A stretch of DNA of 64,000 bases, taken from the NCBI GenBank assembly GCA_036583965.1, contig JAZBQD010000001.1, positions 13,975,392-14,039,391 on the forward strand, read 5' to 3'. Both the position numbers and the translations under genes were made by a program. Below, piece after piece: positions 1 through 14,100 of the stretch. Positions within the stretch are counted from its first letter, which is position 1; each line of letters opens with the position of its first letter. The notes under the pieces were generated by a model. That model saw only the letters and a list, made by a program, of their open reading frames with translations, was not told the origin of the DNA and did no database searches. The stretch comes from Prunella strophiata. Taxonomy: Eukaryota > Chordata > Aves > Passeriformes > Prunellidae.

Positions 1-3000
1 GTTTCCTAAGTGAATACTTAGGCATGATAAAATTCAATCTCACTAATAACATGGGAATAATTAAGATTAATTATTTAATGTATAGAGAGTACTCAGAGCT
101 CTTTACTGATCTAAAAATAACAGTCACTGTAAGAATACTGAGTGTATTTTAGTTACTAAGTTATTTAGTATCAGGTTCATTTATAGTGCTAGGTGTTAAT
201 TTCTTATACCACAGATTGGGACATAATTTAAAAAAACAGCAACCAAACCAAATTATTTGCTGGCAGATATTCAAACTCATATAACAATGGTCACAGAATT
301 TGTTCTTTCTTGATTCTGCCTATCAATGTCATTTTCCTTTTCTTGGTAAATTTTTTACTAGTCTATTCAATTTACTGGTATTTTTTTTATTATTTTGGCT
401 TATTAGATGTCTGATTTTATGTTATTTCTTCTTTATTTTTTCTTCTTCAAATAGCTATTTTTCATTCAGCACCTTCTGCTTCATTCTCAGCTGCCCAGGC
501 CATAGGATCCCAAAGGTGCTCCACTATTTTGTCCACTGTAGTCTGAAAATGTCAGTGAATGTAACATTTTAACCATTTTGAAGAATATCAGGGATAATGA
601 ATTTCCATGCTTTAATCCCTCATTTATATTAAATAGGCCAGAGATTTTACACCTTCTTTGTGCTCCATCTTCTTCATTGCAAATTGTGATATGCCTGTTA
701 AAAAATGTCTTGTGGAGTTACAAAGGCCTCCAATGTGACTCAAAGGCCACAATATAGTGTTGTAAGATCTCTTAAAATCTTGAAGTGTGTGTATTCATTT
801 GGCTATAGTGTTATATGTCTTCAAATGCATCATGATTATTTAATACTTGGAAGAATTCTTTTTCCAGAATCCAAATTGGTGTTACTGAAATGTTCCTGCT
901 TTATTAAAACACAAACAAACAAACAAAAACCCCATAAAAACAACCCCCCAAAAATGTAAACCCTTCTGAGAAAGCTTTTTAGGCTTTCAGAAAAACACAG
1001 GACACTCTCTCCACTGGCTTTTACATTGCATTTCTGAAAACCACTTTCCATTGCTCTGAAATTTTTTCAGCTATCTGAAATCAACAGAATTATTCTGTAC
1101 AGCCTTTGGCTTTGTTTACCTCCTTCCGCTTTTAATAATTTAATGGCAACCCTGTCAACAAACTGTGCCAAGTTCTTCCCAAAGGCTTGTAATTGCCTCT
1201 TGGATCCCTTCAGAGCTGAGCTCCACAAACAGCTCAGGCCCATCCCTTTGTAACTTTCTTCTTTGAAAAGAAAGGGTTTTCATTGTTCAGATTGGCAAAA
1301 GAACGATGCTTTTCCTCCAGGTGAAGATTCTCCTCTCAGGCATTCATGTTCTCTCTCTGCCCCATCCTTTCCACCATGCCCTTCAAATGTTCTGAAATGG
1401 TTTTGTCTCTTGGCATTTTCTTTTGATTCAGTCTCATCATGAACCTGATCCAGGTTCTGAAGACGTGCAGTCCTTTCCACATTCTGATCCTAAATCCTTT
1501 CCAAAATCATTGATCTTTCCTCTTGGGAGTCCACTGTTGGTTTCTTCAGCAGTTCTCCTAAAGCATCTCCAGTCATCTTACACTTCATCTGCACACTTCA
1601 AATAGAAATCTTCCAAAGCTTCAAACCTGTCCTCAGCTGCTTCTCAGTTTCTCTAATTGCCCAGAATGTGTAAGTTTTACTTGTAGCATATATGTTTGTC
1701 TCTGCTGGGACAAGGCTGTCTCCTGCAGAGACATTTACAGTTTTAATATCCAGCCAGCTGCTCCCATTTTTGGGGCTTTTCTTGTACCATGTGCACTCAG
1801 TGTTCCATGACCTCAGGGTCCATCCTTCCCTTAGACCTCTCTATTTTCTGCCTTCCCAAGATTTAGTCAAGCATTTTCTAAGAATTTGTTCTTCTTTATG
1901 AAGTAAAGGCCTTGAGTTCCAAGTGATATTGCTTTAATATGGCCCCACTCCTTTAGCCTGCCCAGGTTTTTACAGTCAGCAGAGCTTTAAGAGTCAAATG
2001 TGGGTCCAAGGCATTGTTTTATGTCACAGTCCAAGCAACTCCAGCTAGAGCTGGTGTGCTAAGTCATTGCCTAATTTCTGTGGTGCAATAGATCTGGGGG
2101 TTGTTTTCTGCAATATTTGGAGGGTGAGAGGGGAACGTTTGAGAAATCTAAATATTTTAGGCCAATGATTCATATTACTGTAAAGGTGTTCTTTTATTAC
2201 TTAACCAGATTGCCATTTCATAGGGTTTGCCTCTCATTGTGCCTCTCCCAGTCCCATGAAAAGGGAAACATGCAACATTATGTTCTCTTCATGACTAAGA
2301 CACTAAAATTGTTAATGTTAGACTATGTTGTCATTTAGTTTATTTAACAAACTAATCCATTTTTCAAAAGAGGCCTTTAAAATTGTGCAGCTTAATGGTA
2401 GCTCAGAATTGAAGCACTCAGAACTTGCCATTTACCTGTCATTGTTCAACCTTCTGTTACAACAAACTGCCCTTTTTATCAGAATTACCAACCCACAGGG
2501 ACTGCTTTGAAAACTGGGTGGCTTTCACCTGCTTTGCAAAACCTTGCTTTGGTGGCAAACAACACAGGGCTGCAAAGGGTTCCTGATTTGTGTTCCTGTG
2601 ACAGTGCAATGTGCAAGCAATAGTTTTGCTGTCTGGGAATATCAACTTGTTCAGTTTATAGTCTCTAAAAATGAAGGGCATCAGTGGATGTACCCATTAA
2701 GATTATAACTTCAACAACAAAACCAGCATCACTAAATTCGAAATAAGTAAAAGTTAAACCAGGGAACAACAGGACATTCAGCTTTCTGATTTCTCCCTTG
2801 ACTCTTGGGAGTGTAAAATACAGCTGAAGGTCTTTTTCACAGGAGAAGAGACAAAATAAAATGCTTATCTAACTCATACTTACTCCAAATGGTACATTTG
2901 TGCTCACACACAAACACACACATAAATATGCATATGGATCTCACCTACAGAAGTATTAGTTTGGCTCAAGGTCAGTGGTCTTGCTTGCAAATATGTAAAA

Positions 3001-6000
3001 TGTCTCTCTGCATAAAGAGTGTGGTGTCTTCTAGAGGCTTCAGGAGTTTTCCAACTTTCCTTTCCTTTCTAGTTTTACATCAAATAGCTAAAAGGAGGTT
3101 GTGCTTTATGGGTGGATGCTATCCTTACCAGGGAGAAGAATAAGCCCCAGTGAAATCTCTGAGACCTTCAGGCTTCCAGTTGAACAGAAATTTCATGTCT
3201 ATGGACTGAAAAGAGATCAAGCAAGGTGGTTTTAGCATAAATGGCTGGATGTGCCACCCCTGCCCCTCAGGTTCTAGACTACTAACAGCAGGATGTGATA
3301 TTGAGATCAAGTTCTTTACTCAATATAAAATTACCCTTCTGAGGTATCCATATCAGCAAAAAGTCATTGTAAAATCCAGAGTAATGGCACAGATTTATAA
3401 AAACTGGGAGCAAGCCCAAACTTTTCCTGTGGTGTAGGGATTAGTTTTTTAAATTTATTACCATGGTGTTTGTATTTACTGGGATCATCTTGTTTTGTCA
3501 GCTGCAAACATATTCCATTTCATCAGGGTTTTGTGTCCCTTTGCTTTTGGTTTTCCCTTTGACTGTGAGGACACCCCTAGATATCATCAGTAGTATGGTG
3601 CAAATCTCTCCAGCTAATTCTAGGTGAGTTAGTCTGGGTACCAGAGGGTGTAGCTGCATCAGCACTGTCCTGCACCCTGGTAATATCTTGCTGCTCTGCA
3701 GAGCCAATTAGCTCCATGAGAGAGCACAGGAGCCTGGCACTGGGACAAGCCAGCTTGTTCCCAGCGAGCTCAGGTAGCTCTGCACAGCATTTAATTTTCC
3801 TGTCCAGTTTTGAGGTTAGTAGCACTTGCTCAATTAGCTTTAGTGCCAAAGCAATGTACAAATAACAGCCCCACTCCAGGAGTACACTCAGTGCCATTGA
3901 GTGACATTTTCCTGCAGGATTTCTTCTATGAGCTGGGGAAGCAAAACAAATGTTAAGATATTCATATCAGTAAGTGTATTGTGCCCTTAAAAAAGTCAGT
4001 TACTCCTTCTCCTGTGGAGGCTGGCACTAACTGGCCTGAGTCATAGCTTAAAAAAATAACAATCAGAGGAACTGTGTCACAAAGAACAAGTGACCAAGGC
4101 ATAGCAAATAATCCTTAGATTCCTTTTGAGACAGCCTCCATGGGTTTTTTTGCCTTTTTCCTCTGCTGTTTCAAAGTGCATGGTTACCCTCTGCACCTCC
4201 ATGTCTGACATTTTGTTAGGTGCTTCTGAGTAAAGCACTCCTGCTCCAGCTCCCACATTACTAATTTGTATCAATAAGGAACAGCTTTCATTCTTTCCCA
4301 GCCAATGCTGGAATATGCAAAGCAAATCAAAAGCTATGGTCAACATAATAAATGGGAACATCTATCTCTTCCAGTCAGCCACTGCCTCACTATGTTTTTT
4401 CTCCACTTTAGATAAACAATCTACAATGTGTTTACTGAGGCTTGTACTGATATCCCTCAGTGGTATAGGCAAGTCTACTTTTATTCCAGCAGACACAGAG
4501 AATAAGCCCACGGTGCACAGTGCGTGCAAACCCCTTTGAAACCCAAGATTATTTGTTCTCTGACTGTTCTAAGGTAATTAAGGAGCATTGCATGTTTCTC
4601 AATTAATGATTCCTCATTCAGCTGGGGATCTTTGATGCTAATTTGTTTTAATCAGGACAGAGACTGCTAAAAAACGAAACAATTCAGTGAAGAGGAACTA
4701 GGAATTTTTAATCAAGTGGAAAAGATCTAAATGCTATGAGGGACACATCCATCATAAGTTTTCACTTCTTGTTCATTTAACTTTGTTCTTTCAGGTCTCA
4801 TAAAGTGTTGCGTTAATCAATGCAAGAAAGTTTGTGAATATGAAGAATGCATGGTGGTTTTTTCTTCATCTGATGTGAACATTTGTGCAAAAATGAGGAG
4901 CTGAAACAAGAGCCATGATGTTAAAACACATTCACCATGGTTTTTTAGTCGTGCACTGAAGTACAGTTTTCTGTTTTGTCAAACATTATATAGGAAGTTG
5001 TCAATCATTGTGGTCTTAATGTGCTGGGGAGTCACTGGAAAAAAAATACTGGTTTTGTGGGGGACTGGATGTTCTCCATTTAAATGTTAATTTTTGAATT
5101 ATTTTGCTATCATACTACACACATACACTGGGTAAAATAACCTACTGTAAACTTCAGCCCATGGAATTAGTATTTCAAATGCTGCAGCCCATGCTACAGG
5201 AAATCACATGATTTCTGAGGAGACCATGTGTATGCTCGATAAAATAATGTTTTATTCCTAAGTACATTTATTTATAGCTTTGAGGCAAAAGCATTTTACA
5301 GTTCTGTCTCCTCCAGCTGTTTTACCATGATAGACTTTGTGTCTTCCATCATGGAAATACCAATGTGTATATTCTACTCCTGTAGCTTCACCAGAGTGCA
5401 GTTCCAAGCCTGGACTTCCAGGGATCTTTAGCCATGTGATGGAGTTAAAGCCATGAAGGACACTTAAATCCAGAAAGTGAATCTTCCTGAACAAGCAGTA
5501 TTTTGGCAACAGCTCAATTAAAAGTAAATTGTAGGTGCTAAGAAATTTTCAGATCAGGAGAGGCATTTAATGGCTTTGAGGTTTTTAGTGCTGGGAAACA
5601 TTTTCAGATTACTGATTCTTATGTGACCTCCAGCATCTTCCCTATCAGTGCTTTTAATTCATGAAACCTGTTTTGGACTGGTACATGCCTTCTTAGTACC
5701 TGTCTACTAAGCTCTAAACAGTGCCAAAAAATAGGCAGAGAGAGAAGTAATCTAACAGGCTTCCTTGCCCTCCTTTCTTTATGGCTGTGAATAGTGTGTT
5801 TATTTTGTAGTTGAGAAGCTGAACAGAAAATCTTTCTAATAAATTCCTAATGACCTATCTTAAGGGTGAAATTTTAGTTTAATAACAGTTGGGGTTGGTT
5901 TGTTTGTTTGTTTGTGGTTTTTCTTCAAGCAAGCTTAACTATATAACAGTTGAAAGTAGAACTCTATATGTTAAATGCTTCCCATACAAATGGAAGCACA

Positions 6001-8414
6001 GCCACTGAAGAGTTGCCTTACAGAAGATGGCTTTTTTCACCAAAAGCTGTCTGTACACTGTGAAACACAGTTCAGATGTTTGAACTTATGCTAATTGAAA
6101 GATCAACATTTTGCCTTCCTCAGTGAATACCCTGCTCTTTTCCTCTTCGAGATGGCTCTCCCATGTGCAAAAAATGAGCTGTAATTATGCCCAGCTCAAG
6201 GCAATCTCAGGATCTAAAATATCCTGCCAACCAGTGTGTTCTCAATCTGCCTTGTTAGTTCACAAAATTGTGCATGTGCCTTTGCTACAGTCTCAAACCT
6301 GATAATGTCACATCATTGGGACAGGAAATGTTCTCTGATCTTATCTGAAGTGACACTTGCAATTTCAAGTTCTAGCTTGATGAGATCACGTTGTCAGGGC
6401 TCCACATAAGTGTGATCTTTCCTGATTTGCAATTGTATCTGTTTTGAACGGTCTTTACACTGTTCAAGCAAAAGCGTATGATAATGCATTTTGTCAGATG
6501 CAAGGATAATGAAAGAGTGATTTTATGTTTCCCCTTTTAGAAAATCCAATTCATGTGACTAAATTCAGTCAGTTTTCTTAACAGTTCCACCCCATCTGTC
6601 TAATGCTGTTTGCACCTGGAAACCCTAGTACCTGCAAAATGTGAGCGTGTCAAGGTACTTCTCCCCCTTCATAAAATAGATGAGACTTATTACCTTTAAA
6701 CCTTTATTACTTCCGTGAAGCTCTGGGCTATAAAATGGTTTTTTGCACATGCTGGAGTTGTTAAAACATATATTATGCCTTAAGCAAAAATATTTAACAT
6801 AGTAAAAGCTTGTAAAGTTGAAGAATACTTAAATACCTATGTTGTGTTATTGGCAATAAGAAAGTCTGTGATATTTAAGAGCAGGAGACTCTCAAGTCAT
6901 ATTTCAAATGTTTTTATTCATGATAGTAATTTTCTTCAGGTGTACATTATATGGGAAGGGAAGAGCTGTTAAAAATGCTGTATTTCCCCTTTTAGCATAT
7001 AGCTTACTGGCTGAATCCTGTAACACCAAGTAAAAATAGAAGAAGGAAGAAATATTGCATATATCTAACCTGTTCAGACTTCAGGAGTCTGTGAACAAAA
7101 CCATGGTGTTAAGGTACAAAGGCTTAGATCTTCAATCCCTGTTTAAAATACATTATGACAGGTCCTACATCAATGCAGAGGACTAAGACAAAGAGCAAGT
7201 TGTGACCTCTCTTGTAGCAGTACCACGGGAGCAGATTGATTTGTCTGGATTGTAGCATGTGGATCACAGTAACAAGCAAGACAGACCACAGCTATTTGAC
7301 TAAATTGCTGCAAAGCCAAAAAGGGAAATAATATTTATTTGTCCATTTAAAGTGATGAAAATAGAAGGCAATAAGAATCCAGGGTATTTGACTTTCTTGG
7401 ATAATAAGATAAGACTCGGCCTGAAAGGCTGGAGGAGTGGAAATAGAAGAGTTCCTTGGCAAGCAGTTCTGAAATCCATACAAAACCTCTGGCAATTATT
7501 TTTTTCAACTGATTTTTCTTCCTGAATAGTTGTGTCTGAGCCAGAGGAAACACAGTTTCTAAGAGTTATTCTGATATCACAATAATTGTATCCCTCCTAC
7601 TACAAGATTAGATAAACATACAGTTTTGCTGTATATCACGTAAAGATATATGACCCAGATATATCACTAAAAATTAAACCTAAAGTGTTGCATTTGGACT
7701 GACTAATCCTGGACAAATGCTATTTCTTTAGTAATGAACACAAGCCCCAAATGCATTGTATTGTAAGGGAAGTGACAGTTCTGCCAAACCCCTGCACAAC
7801 TTGCAAGATGCAGGCTCATGTGAGATTACTGTGTGCTGTGCTGACTAAGAAAAAGAAAGGACAGAATTAGGTTATTGTGATGCTACCATATATATTAGGC
7901 CATTCCTGAGATGAGATGCATATGTGGTGCTGCCTCTGTGCCTCCCTTCCAGAGTGAAGACACTCTCCAAGTTTTGCTTGTATTTTGGGCTCAAAGTAGG
8001 CAGATGCCTCTCTCTACCCAATAAATAGGATTTAAAAAGTTTTTTAACTGAATGTTACCATGCCACATTCATCACAGAGCTGCTCAGATTAATGCATTTG
8101 AAGGAGAAAGCTGTCTTGCATTATTTCTAAGGGACTGGATTTCTTCTAGCTGCACAATGTGGTTTTGTCTTTATTCCCATGATGATATTCAAACTTTATG
8201 ACTGGATAGTCTAAAATGTTATTAGATGGCAACAATAGCTTGCAATCTATTGCCTGGTCAGCTGGATTTTTATTGTTTAAAACAGCTTAACCTTTCCCTA
8301 CCATTTTATGGAGTATATTGAGCTCATTCCAAACCATTTTATGCTTTGGCTGAAAGATGTATTTAGTAGATGGATTTCAAAAGTACTGTGGTTGAAAATC
8401 TGCATTCTATTGCA
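1..8414. other. Intergenic DNA, no gene recognised
   Basis: AT-rich single-copy-looking DNA. Open frames are short and scattered on both strands, with no splice context, domain or recognisable protein. Minor low-complexity runs (AAAC-rich near 905-955, TTTG near 5900) are the only repeats seen. Confidence 0.6.
5896..5917. repeat. (TTTG)n microsatellite
   Basis: A short GGTTGGTTTGTTTGTTTG-type run, about four to five units, in intergenic DNA. Confidence 0.8.
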
Positions 8415-9350
8415 GTAATCTGTTCTTGGCCTAATGCTAGTTATTCTTTAGCACTAATCTGGAAGAAAATGCAAAATCTCTGCTAGTAAATATTGCAGGT
8501 GACATAAAAATTAGTGGAGTGGTAAATAATGACAGAAGAGATCATTTCTGTGTTCTGGATTTGCATCATTTCATAAGGTGAGCTCATCTGAACAATATGC
8601 ATTTTAATACAGACAAATACAAAGTCATATGCCTGGGAACAAAAAATTCCAGTCACATGTACAGAATAGCAGAAAAGTACCCTTGAAATACAGTGATAGT
8701 GATGAAGATTTAGAGTTTGTGATAGGTGGTGTCTGAATGTGAGCTCCCAGTGCAATATAATGGCTGGGAGAAAAACATTAGCTTTGAATGGGTAAGCAGT
8801 GAATGTCAAGCAGGAGGGAGATGAGTTCATGGCATGACTGAGATAATTGCTAGCATTCTCTGTCCAGACCTTGTTGTCTCACATGAAGAAAAAAACTGAA
8901 GGGAAAAAAAAAAAAAAAAAAAAGGAAGATAAAAGGTTCAGAGAGGAACAAAGGAATGATTCTAAGCCTGTGGAAAAGAAATTCCAATAACCTGTGATTT
9001 AAGAAAATTAATCTATCCTATTTATCTAAGAGTGGGTTAATAGGTGAATTGATACCAGTCTTCAATATCTACATAAAATACCCGTTTCACAATTCTTAAT
9101 ATGTCTGAACACATCACTATAAGGATTAACAGGATCTTGTGAATGGAAGCTGGAGCTAAACAAATACAGACTTTAAAAAACCTCAGTGTTTTAAAAGGCA
9201 GGGTAATTGATTACCAGAACAATTTATCTAGCATCAGAATGTATTTTCCCCCTCTGAATATCTTTTTGAAAAATGTACTATTGTTTAAACAGAAGTTAAT
9301 TTAAAATAGATTATCGTAATGATCCCTTTGGTTCTACAATCCATTAAAGA
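8415..9350 (+). mobile_element. Old CR1-superfamily LINE fragment (ORF2 3' part and 3' UTR)
   Basis: The stretch follows the 3' end of an ancient CR1-type LINE. Degenerate reverse-transcriptase coding is visible: CTGGAAGAA…GCAGGTGACATAAAAATTAG corresponds to the NDLEE…ADDTK part, and near 8600-8660 one frame reads MHFNTDKYKVICLG, matching the family pattern K-F-N-x-x-K-C-K-V-x-H-L-G. Around 9000-9220 the match to the consensus recalled from reptile and bird CR1s continues (GATTAACAGGATC, AGCTGGAGCTAAACAAAT, CAGGGTAATTGATTACC). The end near 9320-9345 resembles the GATCCCTT…CTACAATC 3' terminus. Many frame breaks and a 20-base A-tract at 8904-8923 show that it is long dead. The subfamily cannot be assigned by eye, and both ends are approximate. 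Confidence 0.8.
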
Positions 9351-11008
9351 GACATTACAAATCTCCAAATATGACCCAGAATGCAGATTTTTGTTTGAAG
9401 AAGAAAATGTTTACAAAATGAAAGACCTATAGGAATATGTGCTTCATTCAATTTTAAATCTCCAAGAGAAGTGTTTAAAAGAACCAAGAAACCTCTAGTG
9501 AGAGCTGCAACACAAATATTATGTATCAGAATTTAAAAGGGAAAACAGAGGAGCAGTGACATGAGTTTCTGCTAACTGTCTAAGTTGTCCCAAAATGCCA
9601 AAGGAAACAAACTGGGAAGGCATGGCACTAAAAACTGAATGCAATAATAACATAATTATTGGCTATTGCTTGTAATAAATCTTGTTTATTGTCCTTTTTA
9701 ACTTGCCACTGACTTTCTCTTTTCACTGAAATGTAGCCTAAATTTTGAAAAAAAACCCATAGCCATTAGATAAAATGGTTTTGCTGAGGCTTTTTTGAAA
9801 TATTGGTATAACTGCTCTATATTTCTGTGGCCTGTCATGGGAAAGAAATGAAGACAAATATTAGTGAGCCATTAGAATATGTTTGACTCTCTTGTGCTGC
9901 TCTGCACTAAGTCATGCGAAAGAACGGCTCCCGTCGCTGAAGACACACAAGGTAAAAGATATTAGTATGGTAATGACACCAGGAAGGGTCAAAGGATGAA
10001 GGAGTAATGAGAACAGACATGTCAGAAGGATGAACAGGTGTGGCCATTAATTTTAGTTGAAGAGCAAAATGTAGATTCTGGCAAGATTTAGAGGACAAGT
10101 CGAGGCTGAATGTGATGCAATAGCTACAGGACGGACAAGAGCAGGACACCTTTGGATAAGGCAAGAGAGAAGAGAAACTCTCTTCCTGCACACAGCATTT
10201 ATTCTTTTTTACAGGGTAACACCTCATTCTGCTTCAGGGTGAGCTCAGGGACAGGAAAGGAAAGAGAGCTGCCAAAAGGCAGAATGCTTTTGTCTGCCAG
10301 GTATAGCTTTTCAAAAACTGCTCACCTCAGGTGATTCAGGGTAGTGTTGGTTTCAGAGCAAACGATGCTAAATGCAATGACTGAACTACTTGTGAAAAAA
10401 GTACCCATGTACAGAAACTTGTGAAAGATAGATTTCCCAAACTCAAGAGCAGAAGCAGCCATGAGAGGGTGTTCTTCATTTCATAGCTCTCCTTTGCTTT
10501 AGAGCCACGATTAACACTGCTCAGTAACGAGAGTGTGCATAAATCAGGGGCAAGGATCTCAGCAGGGTGCCATCACAGCAGCCCTGGAATCCTGGTGAGT
10601 GCATGCATTGGGTTTATGGCATTCTGATGTGTGATACTCACTCAATCACTTTTCTGGCTGAGTACCTACAGGGATGGAGTAATCCTAGAAATGCAGTGAA
10701 TGAGAGAGGATATGTTTATATGTTTCAATAGCAAGGTCATGAGCACTGATGTAATAGCAATAACTATCCAAACATCTTTGACATTCTGATCAAAGACACC
10801 CAAAAGCAAAGAGTTCAGTTACTTAGTTTAAGCTCCCACATTTCAATTAACGTTCAAAGAAATCTTTCCTTCTAGGCTGAACTGAAATGAGTTATTGATG
10901 TAATTATACCACTCAGGAGAAAAAAAACTTTAAATACTAGTTTTACCAACTGATACTAGGAAACTTTTCAATATCCCATTAAATGCTTTTTCTTGTTCTG
11001 TTTGCCAG

Positions 11009-11157
11009 GGCCTCAGTTCAGCAAAAACATTAAAGTGTTTGAGGTAAGTTAGTCTATTCAATGAAACACACAGTTTCATACTTACCCATATGTCCCATTG
11101 ACATTAAGCACATACTTAAAGTTAAGCACACAATTAAAGGCTTAGCTGAACTGGAGA
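11009..11157. mobile_element. Palindromic MITE-like foldback element
   Basis: CAGTTCAGC at 11014-11022 and GCTGAACTG at 11145-11153 are perfect inverted repeats. Beyond them the two arms remain partly complementary (TTAAAGTG-like against AATTAAAGGC). The right half carries CCCATTGACATTAAGCACATACTTAAAG-type sequence, with TTAAAGTTAAGCACA. That resembles an old non-autonomous foldback repeat seen across sauropsids, but the family name cannot be given from memory. It has no coding capacity. Confidence 0.55.
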
Positions 11158-14100
11158 CTAAGCTCTTTATAAAAGAAGTTAGTTGCAAAGAGAAAATGAG
11201 TGAGGGTTCATTTCTACTTAGTTGCGCTTTGCAGCTAGATCTGTGTTTAAAGAGAATAGTGTCTAGAAAGAAAAATTTAATCCTAATTCCTCTCTCAGGA
11301 GTCTCTAGACAGAGCCAGCTGCAAAGGAAGACTGATTGGAAAATCAGGATTTTAGGACTAGCACATCAAGGACTGTCTATTCCAGTCCCCCAGTTACTGT
11401 AGGCAGCGGTGTTGCCTAACTCTTGTTGATTCTTTTTGGGTACAATGGCCCACATGGATACAGAACTGAGGAACCACTCACTGGCCACCTGGGCCAAAAC
11501 AAAGTCCTTGGGTGCATTTTATAGAAGCTTGTATTTCTGGAAAAAAAATGTCACAGTATTGTGAAATCAGGAAGGTGAAACTATGCAATATGCATCCCTT
11601 TAGATTGTGAAACCCTTGAATAACTTTATTCTTTTACTGCTCTCTCACTTCTCAGGGTTCTTACTCAGATCTAGATGTGCTACAGACCCATCACCGTGCT
11701 ATGACAGCAAAATTCATAATTTAGAGCATTAAACTCTGGTTCCCATTCTTGAAAAATGTTTGGAAGAGATGATAATTTTCCTTTTTTGAACTGTCAGGCA
11801 CTTTTCTCCTAAATTCCCTAAATCACAGACCGATATCTAAGTGCATGTCTGTGTTATCTTTAGACCTCACACCATTCTCATAACCATTTATGATTACTGT
11901 TATTAATTTTTTGTCACATATCACAGTTTCAGTTTCATATCACCTACATGTCCTTTTCTTTGCAATAAATGGCATTACTTACATATGCTTATCTCATTCA
12001 ATAAACAAAAGATTCCAAGAGAATCTTTATGCTACAGTTGGATTCAGATAAATAGTCTTTTCAGCACTGCTGTGAGTACAAGTGACATTTTTGAACCAAA
12101 ACTTAATAGAGAGTGACTGGAATAGCTGACTCCTGATTTTTTGTGGAGATAAAATGAAACTTCAGTCTTCAGACAGTCCTATCATTGATTTTAGTCTTTT
12201 ATCTCCCATGAAAACATCCCCCTCAAAAATCATTTAGCTGTGGATTTAGCAAAAACAGAAAGCAGATTTTGTCTGTTTTCAAGCTACCCCAGTAATACAG
12301 TTATCTGACTTTATAATGGCATACAGATGCTGGTTGGAGAATAAACCTACTTCTAAGCTCACTTAACCCATTTCTTACCCTTGCAGGAAGAAATATATTT
12401 AGACTGTATCCTTGGCAAATCACATAGAAAGAACTCAGTGCTGAGAACAAAACAGATGACCAAAAAAATTGCAAATGGAATAATAAGTGGAATGAGGTGC
12501 CTGCCAGCCCATAGTTCAATATTCTGGACTCCCAGCAGCTTCCTTTGTGTTTTTTTATCCTTGCTGCTGGCCACCTGGCACATTCTTCCCTTCCTCCTTC
12601 ACCCATCCTCCTCAACTACCACATTCACTTGAGCAGATCTGGTATTGCTGCATTGAAGCATTTTGATTCCCTGTTTTCCACAGGCTGCCAGGACTCATCA
12701 CCTCCTGGGACAGGCCAGTGTGTCTGGTCTGTGGGTGATCCCACACCTACAAGTTTGTGCTGTGACTGTGCAGCCCTTATCAATCAGCCTTGTCCACGTA
12801 TGATGCTTGATGCCAGACATGAAATCCTTGGAGTGTGGAACGTGCAGATTTCCCATGCAATTATCTCAGCCATGTCATCTTCTCCACCAGGCACATGCAG
12901 GCCAGAAAAGCCTGCATACTTTCCAGAAAAAAAACTTAAGAGTAGTGTTGGAAAAGAGTGTGGGAAGTCAGAGGTCTGAGCAGCACAAGTGGGAGTGCTA
13001 CAGCAGGATGATATGGACAGTGCCAGGTAGCCTCTGCTTGCTGCTTGAGCTTGAGGGTCTGCTCCTAAATGGCTCCACCTGCAGCAGTGGAGCTTCAACA
13101 TGCAGACTTTGCAGGTGCCTGGTTTCAGGAATGTATGGAGAATCAAGCCATGGATTGAATTTATGGATGCTTGGCATGATAATGGGAACAGGATAGAATG
13201 TTCTTGTTCAAGATGAACATAGAAGAGAAGGAGGGAGGAAACCAGATGTGCTCATGAGTGCATAGTGAAGCCTGAAGTAAGTGTACTGGATGAAGAAGGG
13301 AATCTATTTGCATTGTTTAGCTGTGTGTGGTTTTGTTTGTCTGGAAATTGGGTAATTGGGATGTCTTTCCTTAAGAGCAAGTTAAATCAAAGGCAGCAGC
13401 TGCAGAAAGAATGTGAGTGGTGACTTGAAGAGGAGGATGAGGTGGGTAGAGGTTGAGTTTGCCAGTGCTCTGTGGAGTGAGGTGAGAAACTGCTGCTCTT
13501 TGTTTAAATGTCTGATCCCACTGTGGAAATTCTTACTGCCATTAAAAATGCAGCAGGGACTGGATTTAATTTCCTGGTTACTGAAGAAGAGAACATCATG
13601 ACTCTATTGGAAACAATGGTAATAAGTGTGATAGCTCAGGGTACTGCTCCTGTATGCTAAGGTCTTGATCCTCAAAGCTGCTGAGTGCTATGGCAATTTA
13701 TACAGTGGGAGGATCCATATGGAAACAGGTTGGAAGAGGTCAGGTACTCCATGGTGACCTTTGCTGTCACCACAAGTTAGGTGATGCTTTTGAGTATCAT
13801 TCAGTATGTCCCAGTGTGTACAGCTCACTGTTTTCCCAGAGCTGCACTAGTGCCAGCTGATAGACTTGGCATTTTTGCCTGTTTGTTAAAGGTAAAATGT
13901 TGAAGAAGCCAACTTTTGCTTTTATTTGGATAGAAGTTTGATTGTACACCCTGTGCTAAGTGCAACACTGTTCTTTTGCTGTCTGTCTCCACACACACAT
14001 CTCTTGCAAACCTCTGCTTGCTGCAGATCTCACCACATTGCCCAGCAGCTGGTGCTGGGAACAAAGAGGCTCATTGAGCCCTGCTTGGTGCTCAGCACTG

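Noticed and set aside
5258..5509. 83-codon minus-strand frame with a following AATAAA-like word, considered as a processed pseudogene
   Set aside because: No protein family recognised, no poly(A) tail or target duplication, and processed pseudogenes are rare in birds.
12545..13146. Overlapping 120-144 codon frames on both strands
   Set aside because: No conserved domain, no splice partners, and mutual overlap in opposite orientation. Judged to be chance frames.
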